64,000 nucleotides of DNA. Origin: TMP-24 sp046348855. Lineage in GTDB: Bacteria > Pseudomonadota > Alphaproteobacteria > Rhodobacterales > Rhodobacteraceae. Below, in pieces: positions 8,410 to 17,250 of the stretch. Where the stretch lies: assembly GCA_046348855.1 (NCBI GenBank), contig JAXMDK010000010.1:76374-140373 (forward strand), in the 5' to 3' direction. The first letter of the stretch is position 1, and each line of letters begins with the position of its first letter. Position numbers and translations under genes: made by a program. A model generated the notes under the pieces. It was not told the DNA's origin and did no database searches. It worked only from the letters and a program-made list of their open reading frames with translations.

Positions 8410-9819
8410 ATGTCAGACTCAGATCCCCAATTCGCCCTGCTGCGGCAGGTCGCAGACCCCCGGATCGCAGAGGCGATCGAAAGGCTGGTGCGCGACGGAT
8501 CGGACCGGGAACTGTGCCGGGTGAACGTGCCGGCCTTTGCCGCCGCCCGCGGGCTGGACGAAGAGGCCACCATCGCCGCCTTCCTGCATGCGGCCTCGCT
8601 CGGGCTCTTTGACCTGTCGTGGAACGTGCTCTGCCCCGGATGCGGCGGCGTCCTGGACGCGAACGCCTCGCTGAAGTCGGTCATCAAGGAAGAATATGTC
8701 TGCGCGCTGTGTGCCGAGGGCTATACGCCGACGCTGGACGAGCTGGTCGAAGTGACCTTCACCGTCAGCCCGCGGGTGCGCCGCATCGGCGCCCACGATC
8801 CCGATCAGCTGCCGTTCAAGGAATATCTGCGGCAAATCTACTGGGGTTCGGGCGTCGACATCGCCGACGAAACCTACGAGGCGGACCTTGACGCCATCGC
8901 CATCGACACATTGGAACTGGCGGCGGGCGAACGGGGGGTCCTGTCGCTGACCCTGCCCGCCCATTTCGCCATCGTCTTCGAGGTCGTCACCCATTCCGTG
9001 CAGTTCATCGACGTCAAGGGCGAGTCGACACGCGAACGCCAGTCGCTGTCGCTGGTCTATGACCGCGACCATGTGCACAACCAGATGCTTGAATTCCGGC
9101 CCGGGCCGCTGCGCCTGGCCATCGAGAACCGCACGGACCAGCGGGTGATGCCGGCGGTGCTGGTGGCTGGGGACGCGCTGCACCATCTGTTGCAACGGCG
9201 CCGACCGTTCCTGACCGCCAAGCGGCTGCTGACCAACCAGACCTTCCGCGATCTCTACCGGACCGACACGTTGCAGGTCGACCAGCGGCTGAAGATCACC
9301 AGCCTGACCTTCCTGTTCACCGACCTGCGCGGATCGACCGAGCTTTACGAACGGGTGGGCGATCTGGCGGCCTTCGATCTGGTGCGGGCGCATTTCCAGG
9401 TGCTGCACGACATCGTCGCGTCCGAGGCCGGAGCAGTGGTCAAGACCATCGGCGACGCGGTGATGGCCACCTTCGCCACGCCCGACCGCGCCGTCGCCGC
9501 CGCGATCCGCATGCGCGAGGCGATGCGCGAGCTGAACGCCAAATCGGGGCGCGAGGATCTGCTTCTGAAGATCGGCATGCACGAAGGCCCCTGCATCGCC
9601 GTGTCGATGAACGAACGGCAGGATTACTTCGGCCAGACGGTCAACATCGCCTCGCGGGTGCAGGGGCTGGCGGATTCACGGTCGATCTATCTGACCGGCT
9701 CGGTCGTCGGCGACGAAAACGCCGCCCGGCTGCTGGCCGAGCGCAACCTGAAGCCCGCCCAGCAGAACGCCCGGCTGAAAGGCATCCAGCGCGACATCGA
9801 CGTCTATGCGATTCCCTGA
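8410..9819 (+). CDS. Class III adenylate/guanylate cyclase with N-terminal DUF5939-like zinc-ribbon region
   Basis: 469 residues. The N-terminal ~290 residues hold paired cysteines (CPGC 75-78, CALC 98-101), likely a zinc ribbon, and then a beta-rich sensory region, as in DUF5939 cyclases. The catalytic domain begins near residue 298 with LFTDLRGSTELYERV (metal Asp). VVKTIGDAVMATF supplies the substrate-selecting Lys and second metal Asp, and DYFGQTVNIASRVQGLA supplies the base-contacting Asp plus the transition-state Asn and Arg. All key residues are present, so it should be active, most likely making cAMP. There is no membrane segment. It is followed after 63 bp by the GT4/deacetylase pair. 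Confidence 0.88.
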   Translation: MSDSDPQFALLRQVADPRIAEAIERLVRDGSDRELCRVNVPAFAAARGLDEEATIAAFLHAASLGLFDLSWNVLCPGCGGVLDANASLKSVIKEEYVCALCAEGYTPTLDELVEVTFTVSPRVRRIGAHDPDQLPFKEYLRQIYWGSGVDIADETYEADLDAIAIDTLELAAGERGVLSLTLPAHFAIVFEVVTHSVQFIDVKGESTRERQSLSLVYDRDHVHNQMLEFRPGPLRLAIENRTDQRVMPAVLVAGDALHHLLQRRRPFLTAKRLLTNQTFRDLYRTDTLQVDQRLKITSLTFLFTDLRGSTELYERVGDLAAFDLVRAHFQVLHDIVASEAGAVVKTIGDAVMATFATPDRAVAAAIRMREAMRELNAKSGREDLLLKIGMHEGPCIAVSMNERQDYFGQTVNIASRVQGLADSRSIYLTGSVVGDENAARLLAERNLKPAQQNARLKGIQRDIDVYAIP

Positions 9820-9882
9820 CCGGCACTGCGCCGGGCGGCGCGATTGACAGGGCGGCGGCCAGCGGCCATGACGGGCGGGTCC

Positions 9883-10986
9883 ATGCGCGTCGCCTTCTAT
9901 GCCCCGATGAAATCGCCAGACCATCCGGTGCCGTCGGGCGACCGGCTGATGGCGCGGCAACTGATGGCGGCACTTGCGGCGGCGGGTCACCGGGTCGACC
10001 TCGCGTCCGACCTGCGCAGCTACCGGCCCGAGCCCGATGCGGCGGCCTTTGCGGAAGTGGAGAAGCTGGCGCAGGCCGAGGTGGCGCGGTTGGAGCGGCT
10101 GTGGGCGGCCGACGGCCCGCCCGACCTGTGGTTCACCTATCATCCCTACTACAAGGCGCCCGATCTTCTGGGGCCGGATCTCGCCGCGCGCCACGGCATT
10201 CCCTACGTGACCGCCGAGACCTCCTGGTCGGCGCGGCGCAATATCGGCGTGTGGGCGGACATGCAGGCGCGGGTGCTTCAGGGGATCGGCCAGGCCGTCG
10301 TCAACATCTGCCTGACGTTGCGCGATCGCGACGGCATCCTCGCGGCAGCGCCGGCGGCGCGGACGGCGATGCTGCCGCCCTTCGTCGAGGCCGGTCCCTT
10401 CCTGGCCGTGCCGGCGGGCGCGGGCCGCGACAGCGCCCGGATGTTGACCGTGGCGATGATGCGGCCGGGCGACAAGCTGGCGAGCTATGGCCTTCTGGCA
10501 GAGGCACTGGACCGGCTGCCCGCCAGCCTGCCGTGGAGCCTGTCGGTGGTCGGCGACGGGCCGGTGCGGGCGGAGGTGATGGCGCGGTTCGCGCATTTCG
10601 CGCCGGGGCGGATCGTCTGGCATGGTCAGGCCACCACCGAACGTATCGCCGCGCTGATGGCCGACAGCGCGCTTTACGTCTGGCCCGGATATGGCGAAGC
10701 TTACGGGCTGGCCTATCTGGAGGCGCAAGCGGCGGGGTTGCCGGTGGTGGCGCAACGGGTCGCCGGGGTGCCCGAGGCGGTAGAGGACGGGATCACCGCG
10801 CTTCTGTCGCCTGAGGGCGATGCGGGGGGGCTGGCCGCCAATATCGTGCGGCTGCTGACCAATGCGGCGGAGCGGGCGGCGATGGGGGCGGCGGCGCGGC
10901 AGTTCATCCTGACCGGGCGGACGGTGGACCGGGCTGCCGCGCGGCTGGGTGAGATTCTCGATGGCATAGGAAGGGCCGGGGCATGA
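9883..10986 (+). CDS. Family 4-type glycosyltransferase
   Basis: 367 residues starting MRVAFYAPMKSPDHPVPSG at ATG 9883; ATG 9868 is an alternative. The two-Rossmann GT-B fold of family 4 is indicated by GDRLMARQLMAALAAAGHRV near the N-terminus and, in the C-terminal half, ALYVWPGYGEAYGLAYLEAQAAGLPVVAQRVAGVPE, the E-x7-E nucleotide-sugar binding region. It is a cytosolic enzyme with unknown donor. Its stop overlaps the start of the deacetylase (ATGA at 10983), a pairing seen in small surface-polysaccharide clusters. Confidence 0.85.
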   Translation: MRVAFYAPMKSPDHPVPSGDRLMARQLMAALAAAGHRVDLASDLRSYRPEPDAAAFAEVEKLAQAEVARLERLWAADGPPDLWFTYHPYYKAPDLLGPDLAARHGIPYVTAETSWSARRNIGVWADMQARVLQGIGQAVVNICLTLRDRDGILAAAPAARTAMLPPFVEAGPFLAVPAGAGRDSARMLTVAMMRPGDKLASYGLLAEALDRLPASLPWSLSVVGDGPVRAEVMARFAHFAPGRIVWHGQATTERIAALMADSALYVWPGYGEAYGLAYLEAQAAGLPVVAQRVAGVPEAVEDGITALLSPEGDAGGLAANIVRLLTNAAERAAMGAAARQFILTGRTVDRAAARLGEILDGIGRAGA

Positions 10987-11753
10987 CCGAGCGGACCGAC
11001 TGGCGCCCGCTGCTGGGCGAGCTTGACCGCTGGGCGGCCGAGGGGCGGCAGGCGCGGTTCTGGCTGCGCGACGACGATGCGGTGGACCCGACGCCGGCGC
11101 TCGACCGGCTGCTGGCGCTGACCGGGGGCGGGGCCATTCCGCTGACGCTGGCGGTGATCCCGGCGCGCACCGGCCCCGACCTGGCGGCGCGGCTGGACGG
11201 GGCGGCGCAGGTTGGCGTGGCGCTGCACGGCTGTTCGCATGAAAACCACGCCGGAACCGGCGAGAAAAGCCAGGAGCTTGGCCCGCACCGGCCGGCCGCA
11301 GTGGTCCTGGCCCAGTTGAAGGCAGGGCGCGAGAGGCTGGCGGGGCTGCACGGTGCGCGGTTCCTGCCGCTGTTGGTGCCACCCTGGAACCGCATCGACC
11401 CGGCGCTGGTGCCGCGTCTGGGCGAGGCAGGGCTATCGGCGCTGTCGGTCTTTGGCCCCGAACAGGACGGGCCGATGCCGCAGGCGAATTGCCATGTCGA
11501 CCTGATCGACTGGCGCGGTACCCGGGGCGGGCGCGAGGGTGTGGCGCTGGTGGCAGAGATCGTGGCGCGGCTGCGGGACGGCGGCGGGACGGCCGGATCG
11601 GTGGGCATTCTCGGCCATCATCTGGTCCACGACGAACCGGCCTGGAGGTTCCTGGCCGAATTGCTGGAACGGACCGCCGGGCATCCGGCCTGCCGTTGGA
11701 CAAGCGTGACCGAGGTTCTGGCGGCGGGCGCCCATACCGGATCGGGGGGCTAA
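10983..11753 (+). CDS. Polysaccharide deacetylase-like protein
   Basis: 256 residues. FWLRDDDAVDPTPALDRLL (about 25-43) supplies the catalytic/metal Asp pair, and VALHGCSHENH gives the H-x3-H-like metal site of carbohydrate esterase family 4. LLVPPWNRIDPALV matches the conserved R/P-rich motif of NodB proteins, and GILGHHLVHDEPAW is the late His motif. There is no signal peptide, so it may act on lipid-linked intermediates at the inner face, or be exported unconventionally. It is coupled to the upstream GT4. Its 3' end overlaps that of the convergent MBL gene by 4 bp. Confidence 0.75.
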   Translation: MTERTDWRPLLGELDRWAAEGRQARFWLRDDDAVDPTPALDRLLALTGGGAIPLTLAVIPARTGPDLAARLDGAAQVGVALHGCSHENHAGTGEKSQELGPHRPAAVVLAQLKAGRERLAGLHGARFLPLLVPPWNRIDPALVPRLGEAGLSALSVFGPEQDGPMPQANCHVDLIDWRGTRGGREGVALVAEIVARLRDGGGTAGSVGILGHHLVHDEPAWRFLAELLERTAGHPACRWTSVTEVLAAGAHTGSGG

Positions 11754-12595
11754 AGGTCGATGACCTGGCCTTCGCGGGCGAAGAAGGATGCCGGAAAGGC
11801 GCGCTGCGCCTCGGCCTCCATCGCCAGAAGATCGGCGTCGGTGCGCCAGGGGGCGTGGTGCATGAACCCCGTGGCCTTCGCCCCTGCCGCCCTGGCCAGC
11901 AGCAGCGCCTGGTTCCAGGTGGAATGGCCAAAGCCGGCGTGGGTGGCCATTTCCGGCTCGGTGTAGGTGCTGTCGTAAAGAAAGAGATCGGCCCCGGCGA
12001 TCAGGTCCAGCACCGCCGGGTCAAGCTGGCCGGGCGTGTGTTCGGTGTCGGTGACGATGGCGAGGGTCCGCCCGCCCCATTCGATCCGGTAACCGATCGC
12101 GCCGCCGGGATGGGTCAGGGCGGCGGTGGCGATGGCGACATCGGGAAACGGCCGCAGCACGTCGCCGGCCCGGAAATCGTGGGTGACCATGCCGGCGCAG
12201 CAGGTGTCGGGCTCCACCGGGAACCACGGCGGCCGCATGAAGCTGCCGACCATTTCGCGGGTGGTCATCTTGCCGGCCAGATGGCCCGACCACAGCGACA
12301 CCCGCGCGGCCGGGTCGAACAGCATCGGGAAGAAGGGCAGACCCATGATATGGTCGTAGTGGCAATGGCTGAAGAAGATGTGGGTGGCGCGGACTTTCTC
12401 GGGCTTCAGCGCCCAGCCGGCGGCCGGAAGCCCCGACCCGGCATCGAAGAACATCAGATGATCGCCGCAGCGCACCTCGATGCAGGTGGTGCTGCCGCCA
12501 AAGATGCGGAACGTGTCGCCCGAAACTGGAATGCTGCCGCGCGCGCCCCAGATGCGGACGCGAAATCCGTCGCCGCTGGCGCGTCCGGGCGTCAT
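11750..12595 (-). CDS. MBL-fold metallo-hydrolase (cNMP phosphodiesterase/RNase Z-like group)
   Basis: 281 residues. The motif SHCHYDHIMGLPFF (76-89) is the H-x-H-x-D-H zinc site, preceded by FFDAGSGLPAAG. Later ligands are probably in THPGGAIGYRIE, VTDTEHTPG and GFMHHAPWRTD. The N-terminal RVRIWGARGSIPVSG and GGSTTCIEVRCGD are typical of the 'MBL fold metallo-hydrolase' group annotated near cyclic-nucleotide-binding proteins. A role in hydrolysing a cyclic nucleotide or similar diester is an inference from context. It is the last gene of the long minus-strand operon. An inverted repeat at 12607-12625 overlaps its AAAGG ribosome-binding site. Confidence 0.82.
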   Translation of the reverse strand: MTPGRASGDGFRVRIWGARGSIPVSGDTFRIFGGSTTCIEVRCGDHLMFFDAGSGLPAAGWALKPEKVRATHIFFSHCHYDHIMGLPFFPMLFDPAARVSLWSGHLAGKMTTREMVGSFMRPPWFPVEPDTCCAGMVTHDFRAGDVLRPFPDVAIATAALTHPGGAIGYRIEWGGRTLAIVTDTEHTPGQLDPAVLDLIAGADLFLYDSTYTEPEMATHAGFGHSTWNQALLLARAAGAKATGFMHHAPWRTDADLLAMEAEAQRAFPASFFAREGQVIDL

Positions 12596-12606
12596 CAGCG
12601 CGGCCG

Positions 12607-12625
12607 CCTTTCATGCTGTGAAAGG
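12607..12625 (-). promoter_or_regulatory. Inverted repeat over the ribosome-binding site of the MBL gene
   Basis: CCTTTCA and TGAAAGG form a perfect 7-bp stem with a 5-nt loop. Read on the minus strand, one arm contains the AAAGG that serves as ribosome-binding site about 12 nt before ATG 12595. Folding of the mRNA could therefore hide the site. The hairpin is seen in the sequence; any regulatory effect is inferred. Confidence 0.35.
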
Positions 12626-12738
12626 TTCTGGTGCAGGTTCCTGCCCATCGCATCCCCTTGGGCCTTTGGCCCCAGTCTAGTCAAACCTCGCCGCCGGGGC
12701 GAGTGCGGAAACGCCGCGCGCGGCGGCCGGACGCAAGG

Positions 12739-13218
12739 TCAACTTCCCGTCGCCGGGGGCTGGCGCGGGCCGGCCTTGGCGCGTTCCTCGGTCAGGGCCG
12801 CGGTGGTCTGGCTCAGCCTTTCGGCCAGCACCCGCATGATTTCCAGCGTCACTTCGGGGAAATCGGTCAGGAGTTTCAGGAACTGCTCCTTGCGGATGCG
12901 CAGCGCCTCGATCGGAGAGGCGGCGCTGACCGTGGCGGTGCGCGTTGCATCGCAGAGGATGGCGATTTCCCCGACGATGCTGTTTTCGCCCAGTTCGGCC
13001 ACCTTGATCGGCCCGCTGGGAGAATCGGCCAGGATGTCGGCCCGTCCGGCCAGGATGACATAGGCGGCATCGCCGGTATCGCCCTGCCGGAACAGGATTT
13101 CGCCGGCGCCATAGCTGACCCGGTCCGAGGTGAAGGCCAGGAGCTTCAGCTTGCTCGGCTCCATCCCGGCAAACAGCGGAACCTGCCGCAACGTCCGAAC
13201 TTCGTCCTTCAAAAGCAT
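12739..13218 (-). CDS. Stand-alone cyclic nucleotide-binding domain protein
   Basis: 159 residues from ATG 13218 with GGGGAC directly before it. Almost the whole protein is one cNMP-binding fold: VPLFAGMEPSKLKLLAF, GEILFRQGDTGDAAYVILAGRADI, then GENSIVGEIAILCDATRTATVSA. The last segment has Glu and Arg in the places where CRP-like domains hold the ribose and phosphate. There is no DNA-binding helix-turn-helix, only a C-terminal helix and a basic tail, so it is more likely a protein-binding effector or subunit than a transcription factor. It sits between the degenerate ABC protein (45 bp upstream) and the MBL hydrolase, which suggests it is the cNMP receptor of that module. Confidence 0.85.
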   Translation of the reverse strand: MLLKDEVRTLRQVPLFAGMEPSKLKLLAFTSDRVSYGAGEILFRQGDTGDAAYVILAGRADILADSPSGPIKVAELGENSIVGEIAILCDATRTATVSAASPIEALRIRKEQFLKLLTDFPEVTLEIMRVLAERLSQTTAALTEERAKAGPRQPPATGS

Positions 13219-13263
13219 GGTCCCCGTATCCCCCCGCTGTCTTCGTCGCCCCAAGCCGCAGCC

Positions 13264-15978
13264 CTATCCCGTCATCAGTTCCCTGGCCGATCCGTCCTGG
13301 CGCGCCAGATCCGCCCCCGGCTGGTCGCTGGCCAGCGTCGGGCCGTTGAAGGTCAGCACCCGGTCGAACCGGCCGGCCAGCGATGAATCGGCCAGCACCC
13401 AGACCAGCGCCGGCGCCGGCTCGCGCTCGGCCAGGATCGCCAGGACGCTGTCGACGATCTGGGCGCGCGCGCGCGGATCGACCGCTGTCAGCGGTCTGTT
13501 GAAAACATAATAGGCGGTGCGCCGCAGAAAAGCCCGCGCCAGGCTGGCCTTCTGCCGCTGCACCAGCGTCAGTCGCTTGCCGCCGGTCCCGACCTGGAAA
13601 TCCAGCCCGACCGACAGAACCGCATCGTAAAGTCCCAGCTCGGTTAACAACGCGCGCACGATCTCTTGCACCCGCTCAGTGCCGTCGGCGTGCTTGTTGT
13701 TGACGCGGCCGAAGATCACGTTGTCCATCAGGCTGGCCGAGGCGATGTAGCGGCCGGGGTCGTAAAGCTCGATCTGGCCTTTCAGGTCGTCGGGCAGGTC
13801 GCGGTGGAACTGCTGGCGCGCCTCGACGATCCGGGCCTTCAGCTCGTCGGTCAACAGGCCGAAGCGGTGGCGTGGCTCGATATAGGCGAAGCTGAGGCGG
13901 ATGATCCGCACGCGGTCCTCGGTGGCAACCTGGTCGTAGTCCACGCCTTTCAGCGTCTTGACCAGCTTCTGATAGGCGGGCAGGTCCTCGGCGCTCATGA
14001 ATGTCAGCTGCTGAAAGAACGGGTGATCGGGGGGCAGGTCGCCGAACAGTTCGATGGCATTTTCGGCGATCTCGAAGCCCATCGTGTAGAGCGTCCGGTC
14101 GAGGCCGTCCTTGCGGACGACCTGGCGGAAATAGGCGTTCTGGGCGATCCGTTCGGGCATGAGTTCCGGCCCGACGGCGTTGCCGAACAGAAGGTTTTCA
14201 CCCACCGTCGATTCGGCGTTGTAGGCGCCCGGTTCGAAATGGTCGATCAGCGAGGCCATGCCCTGCTGACCCAGCCGGTCGCGGAAGGCCCGGCGCAGCG
14301 TGATGACATTGGGCGCGATGCCGGGATGGCGGGCGACATCGACGGTGGCGCGCAGGGCAAGGTCGAGGATGTCGCGCGAAAACTGGACGGCGTCCAGCAC
14401 CGGCACCACCGACCGGATCAGGTCGTCAGGCCCCGTGGCGCCGGCGGCGGCATAGTCGATCCAGTCGCTGGTGATGTCGTGGGTCGGGTTGCCCGACAGG
14501 ACCGCCTCGCGCTCGTGCCAGGCGCTGGCGGTCTTGTCGGCGGTGGGTGCCGGGATCAGCGGCTCGTGCTTCAGCCCGTAGAACAGATTGTCGCGCAGCG
14601 TGCCTGAAAAGAAATGCACATCGGTCGATGCGTAGGAAATCGCCCGGCCGGTGACGGATTCGGGCAGGGCGTGAATGTCCTCGCCGCCGGCCACCACCCT
14701 GCCGGCATCGGGCCATTGCAGGCGGGCAAAGGCGCCGGCCAGCGCCTCGCCGCCGCCGGTGGCATTGCCGATCACCGCGATCCGTTCGCCGGGGTGAATC
14801 TGCAGGCTGACGCGGTCCAGCACCCGCGCGCCGCTGTCGTCGGTCAGGCACAGGCCGACGGCTGCCAGCGGGTGTTTCAGGCCCGGCGCTCTGCCTTCAG
14901 GGTCCAGCCGCTGAACGGCGGGGTCGATCATGCCCTCGGCGCTGAACTGGCCGACCACCTGAGCGTACTTGATCTGCACATCCTGGCGGGTCTGGTCCCA
15001 GTCGATCAGGTCCTTCAGGGGGCCGGGCAGGTCCTTGTAGGCCGAGATGACGGCGACCAGCTGGCCGATGTCCACCCGACCCTTCAGCGCCAGGTAGCCG
15101 CCGACGATGTAGAACAGGAACGGCGTGAACGAGGCCAGCGAGTTGTTAATGAACTTCACCATGAACTTCCACTGGTAGATGTCGTAGCGGATCTTGAAGA
15201 TCCGCCCCAGCCGCGCCGACACGTCGGCCCGTTCAAAGTTCGATGTGTCGAAGGCGTGGATCGCGTCGATCCCGTCCACCATTTCGCCGACCCGCCCGGC
15301 CAGTTCGCGCGCCGTCAGCTGTCGTTCGCGCCCCAGGACCAGAAGCCGGCGGCGCATGCGCGGGATGATCAGCGCCTGGACGCTGACCAGCGCGGCGGTG
15401 ATGAGCCCGAGCCAGACGCTTTGAACGAAGATGAACACCAGCGCCGTCAGCGCCTGGCCGCCCAGCAGCGCCGGCGACACGAAGGCATCGCCGGTGAAGC
15501 CGCCCATCGGCTCGACCTCGTTGTTCACCATGTTGGCGATTTCCGAGCCCTTGATCCGCTTGAACATGTCCGGCGGAAAACGCAGCACCCGGTCGACCAG
15601 TTCAAAGCGGATGCGCCGCAGCAGCCGTTCGCCCAGTCGGCCCTTGTAGGTGTTGATGTAATACTTGAAGAGGCCGTTGATGATGACGAACAGCAGGAAC
15701 ACGAAGCTCAGCGCGAACAGCGTGGGCATCCGCGCCAGTTCGATCCCCGGGAACAGCACCACCTTGCCGAAGAAGGGCAAGGTCAGTTCCAGATGCATGA
15801 ACAGCTTGACTGCGTCGGGCGTGTCGAAACCGCTGCCCTGGATCGGGCCGTTGACGATCTGCTTGGGCAGGTCGAACGACATGAAATAGGGGATCATCGA
15901 CAGGGCGACGATCAGCAGAATCCACAGCTGCTGAAACTTGGTGTGCTTCCAGATGTATCCGGTCAGGCGGCTGTCCAT
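13264..15978 (-). CDS. ABC-exporter-like membrane protein with degenerate nucleotide-binding domain
   Basis: 904 residues; start ATG 15978 has GAGAAG 5 nt upstream. Residues ~15-320 are a six-helix ABC exporter membrane domain. A cytosolic part follows. Its Walker A-like segment IGNATGGGEALAG (about 403-415) lacks the essential Lys and Ser/Thr. The signature is altered to TGGKRLTLVQRQ, Walker B is YVFNRPLTAVD without the catalytic Glu, and the H-loop is VLADSS without His. Three segments resemble the exporter region just after the Q-loop: FFSGTLRDNLFYG (~454), NAESTVGENLLFG (~586) and ASASLMDNVIFG (~746). They are spread over ~350 extra residues. It is unlikely to hydrolyse ATP as an ordinary exporter. 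Neighbours are three glycosyltransferases and a cNMP-binding protein. Confidence 0.85.
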   Translation of the reverse strand: MDSRLTGYIWKHTKFQQLWILLIVALSMIPYFMSFDLPKQIVNGPIQGSGFDTPDAVKLFMHLELTLPFFGKVVLFPGIELARMPTLFALSFVFLLFVIINGLFKYYINTYKGRLGERLLRRIRFELVDRVLRFPPDMFKRIKGSEIANMVNNEVEPMGGFTGDAFVSPALLGGQALTALVFIFVQSVWLGLITAALVSVQALIIPRMRRRLLVLGRERQLTARELAGRVGEMVDGIDAIHAFDTSNFERADVSARLGRIFKIRYDIYQWKFMVKFINNSLASFTPFLFYIVGGYLALKGRVDIGQLVAVISAYKDLPGPLKDLIDWDQTRQDVQIKYAQVVGQFSAEGMIDPAVQRLDPEGRAPGLKHPLAAVGLCLTDDSGARVLDRVSLQIHPGERIAVIGNATGGGEALAGAFARLQWPDAGRVVAGGEDIHALPESVTGRAISYASTDVHFFSGTLRDNLFYGLKHEPLIPAPTADKTASAWHEREAVLSGNPTHDITSDWIDYAAAGATGPDDLIRSVVPVLDAVQFSRDILDLALRATVDVARHPGIAPNVITLRRAFRDRLGQQGMASLIDHFEPGAYNAESTVGENLLFGNAVGPELMPERIAQNAYFRQVVRKDGLDRTLYTMGFEIAENAIELFGDLPPDHPFFQQLTFMSAEDLPAYQKLVKTLKGVDYDQVATEDRVRIIRLSFAYIEPRHRFGLLTDELKARIVEARQQFHRDLPDDLKGQIELYDPGRYIASASLMDNVIFGRVNNKHADGTERVQEIVRALLTELGLYDAVLSVGLDFQVGTGGKRLTLVQRQKASLARAFLRRTAYYVFNRPLTAVDPRARAQIVDSVLAILAEREPAPALVWVLADSSLAGRFDRVLTFNGPTLASDQPGADLARQDGSARELMTG

Positions 15979-16064
15979 GGACTTCTCACATTGGCCGGGG
16001 CGGCGGGATGCGGGAACGCAGAACGGGCGGGCGCAGGGCGGGGCTTCGCGCGGCCCCGGTCCTA

Positions 16065-16075
16065 ACTGATACATC
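16065..16075 (-). promoter_or_regulatory. Shared 11-bp motif upstream of the ABC-like gene
   Basis: On the minus strand GATGTATCAGT lies 87 bp before ATG 15978. The identical 11-mer lies 75 bp before the glycosyltransferase start at 19710. The downstream bases are TAG in one copy and AG in the other, so it is not coding in both places. A common promoter or operator element is the simplest reading. Confidence 0.35.
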
Positions 16076-16095
16076 GGACCGGCCGGCCGCGCCAG

Positions 16096-17250
16096 TCAAG
16101 GCCGGCCCGCCAGAAGCCGGCGCAGGATGCGGGCAGTGCCCGCCGCGCCGTCAAGATCCAGCGAAAAGGCCGGGGGCGGCCCTGCGGCCAGCGCCTGCCG
16201 GACGGCGGCGGTCAGGCTGTCGGCGGTCAGGTCGGCTTCGCCCAGCACCCCGGCAAGGCCCAGCAGTTCAAGCCGCGCTGCGCGTTCGGTCTGTTCGGTT
16301 TCGCCGCCGGTGGCGAAGGGCACCAGAAGGCTGCGGCAGCCGGCCCGCAGGACGTCGCACACGGTGTTGTAGCCGGCCTGCGAGATCGACAGGCGGGCGT
16401 TGGCGATCAGGCCGGGGAAGTCCTTGAGAAAGCGCACCACGGTCGCGTTGGCGGGCGCGTCGGCCGACAGGGCGTCGAAATCGGCTTGCGGCAGGTTGGG
16501 GCCGGCGATCAGACACCAGCTGCCGCTGTCCGGCAGGCGGCGGGCGGCCTCGGCGGCGGCGCGGACCAACCCGTTGCCGACCGCGCCGCCGCCAGCGGAA
16601 ACCACCACATCGAACCTGTCGGCCACCGGCGCGGGCGGCGGGGCGGCGACCAGGCCGGAATAGGCGATCCGGTCGGCGATCTGCCCGGCAGGGGGAAAGG
16701 TCGCCTCGAGCCGCACGAAGGCCGGATCGCCGTGGACCAGCACCAGATCGAAATAGTCCTGCACCAGTGCGATGCTTTCGGCGTCGCGGCCCGGCTTGGC
16801 GCGGGCCTGAAGGATGTCGCGCAAGGAGCAGACCACCAGCGGGCGCGGCGTCCGGGCGTGGATCTCGCGCAGCAGCGGGATCAGTTCAAAGCGCACCTGG
16901 CGGCGGCCGAAGGGGAAGGCCTCGATCATCACGATGCCGGGCGCGGCCTCGCGGAACGCGGCCAGCAGCAGGTCGCGCCGGCGCTGTTCGAAGGCAGCAT
17001 CGACCGGGTTGCCATCGGCGTCGCACAGGCCGGAAAAGCCGGCGTCGCCCGCCACGATCGGCGGCAGGGCCACATGGCGGACGGCAGGGCCGGGGAACCC
17101 CGCGACCGGCGCGCCGCCCGTCACCACCGTGACGTTGAAGCCATCGGCGGCGAGCGCGTCGGCGATGCGGCTGGCGCGGGCCAGGTGGCCGATGCCCAGC
17201 AGGTGCTGGACATAGAAGAAGACCCGTGGCGGATGGTCGGAACTGGTCAT
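16096..17250 (-). CDS. GT28/MurG-like glycosyltransferase
   Basis: 384 residues. VFFYVQHLLGIGHLARASRIADAL at the N-terminus is the G-x-GH-x-x-R pattern of MurG-like GT-B enzymes. DVVVSAGGGAVGNGLV starts the second Rossmann domain. LSISQAGYNTVCDVLRAGCRSLLVPFATGGETEQTERA is the donor-nucleotide binding region with the conserved G-Y-N-T and E-Q. There is no membrane segment, so it acts at the inner face on a lipid-linked or protein acceptor. Its start overlaps the upstream GT4 stop by 4 bp (17247-17250). It is similar in plan to the product of 18505-19710, so two GT28-like enzymes flank a GT4. Confidence 0.82.
   Translation of the reverse strand: MTSSDHPPRVFFYVQHLLGIGHLARASRIADALAADGFNVTVVTGGAPVAGFPGPAVRHVALPPIVAGDAGFSGLCDADGNPVDAAFEQRRRDLLLAAFREAAPGIVMIEAFPFGRRQVRFELIPLLREIHARTPRPLVVCSLRDILQARAKPGRDAESIALVQDYFDLVLVHGDPAFVRLEATFPPAGQIADRIAYSGLVAAPPPAPVADRFDVVVSAGGGAVGNGLVRAAAEAARRLPDSGSWCLIAGPNLPQADFDALSADAPANATVVRFLKDFPGLIANARLSISQAGYNTVCDVLRAGCRSLLVPFATGGETEQTERAARLELLGLAGVLGEADLTADSLTAAVRQALAAGPPPAFSLDLDGAAGTARILRRLLAGRP

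Noticed and set aside
16065..16074. Start of the ABC-like protein at ATG 16074 (MYQLGPG...)
   Set aside because: The residues before MDSRLTGYIW are Pro/Arg-rich and lack family character, and the ATG coincides with the shared GATGTATCAGT element; ATG 15978 has a proper ribosome-binding site.
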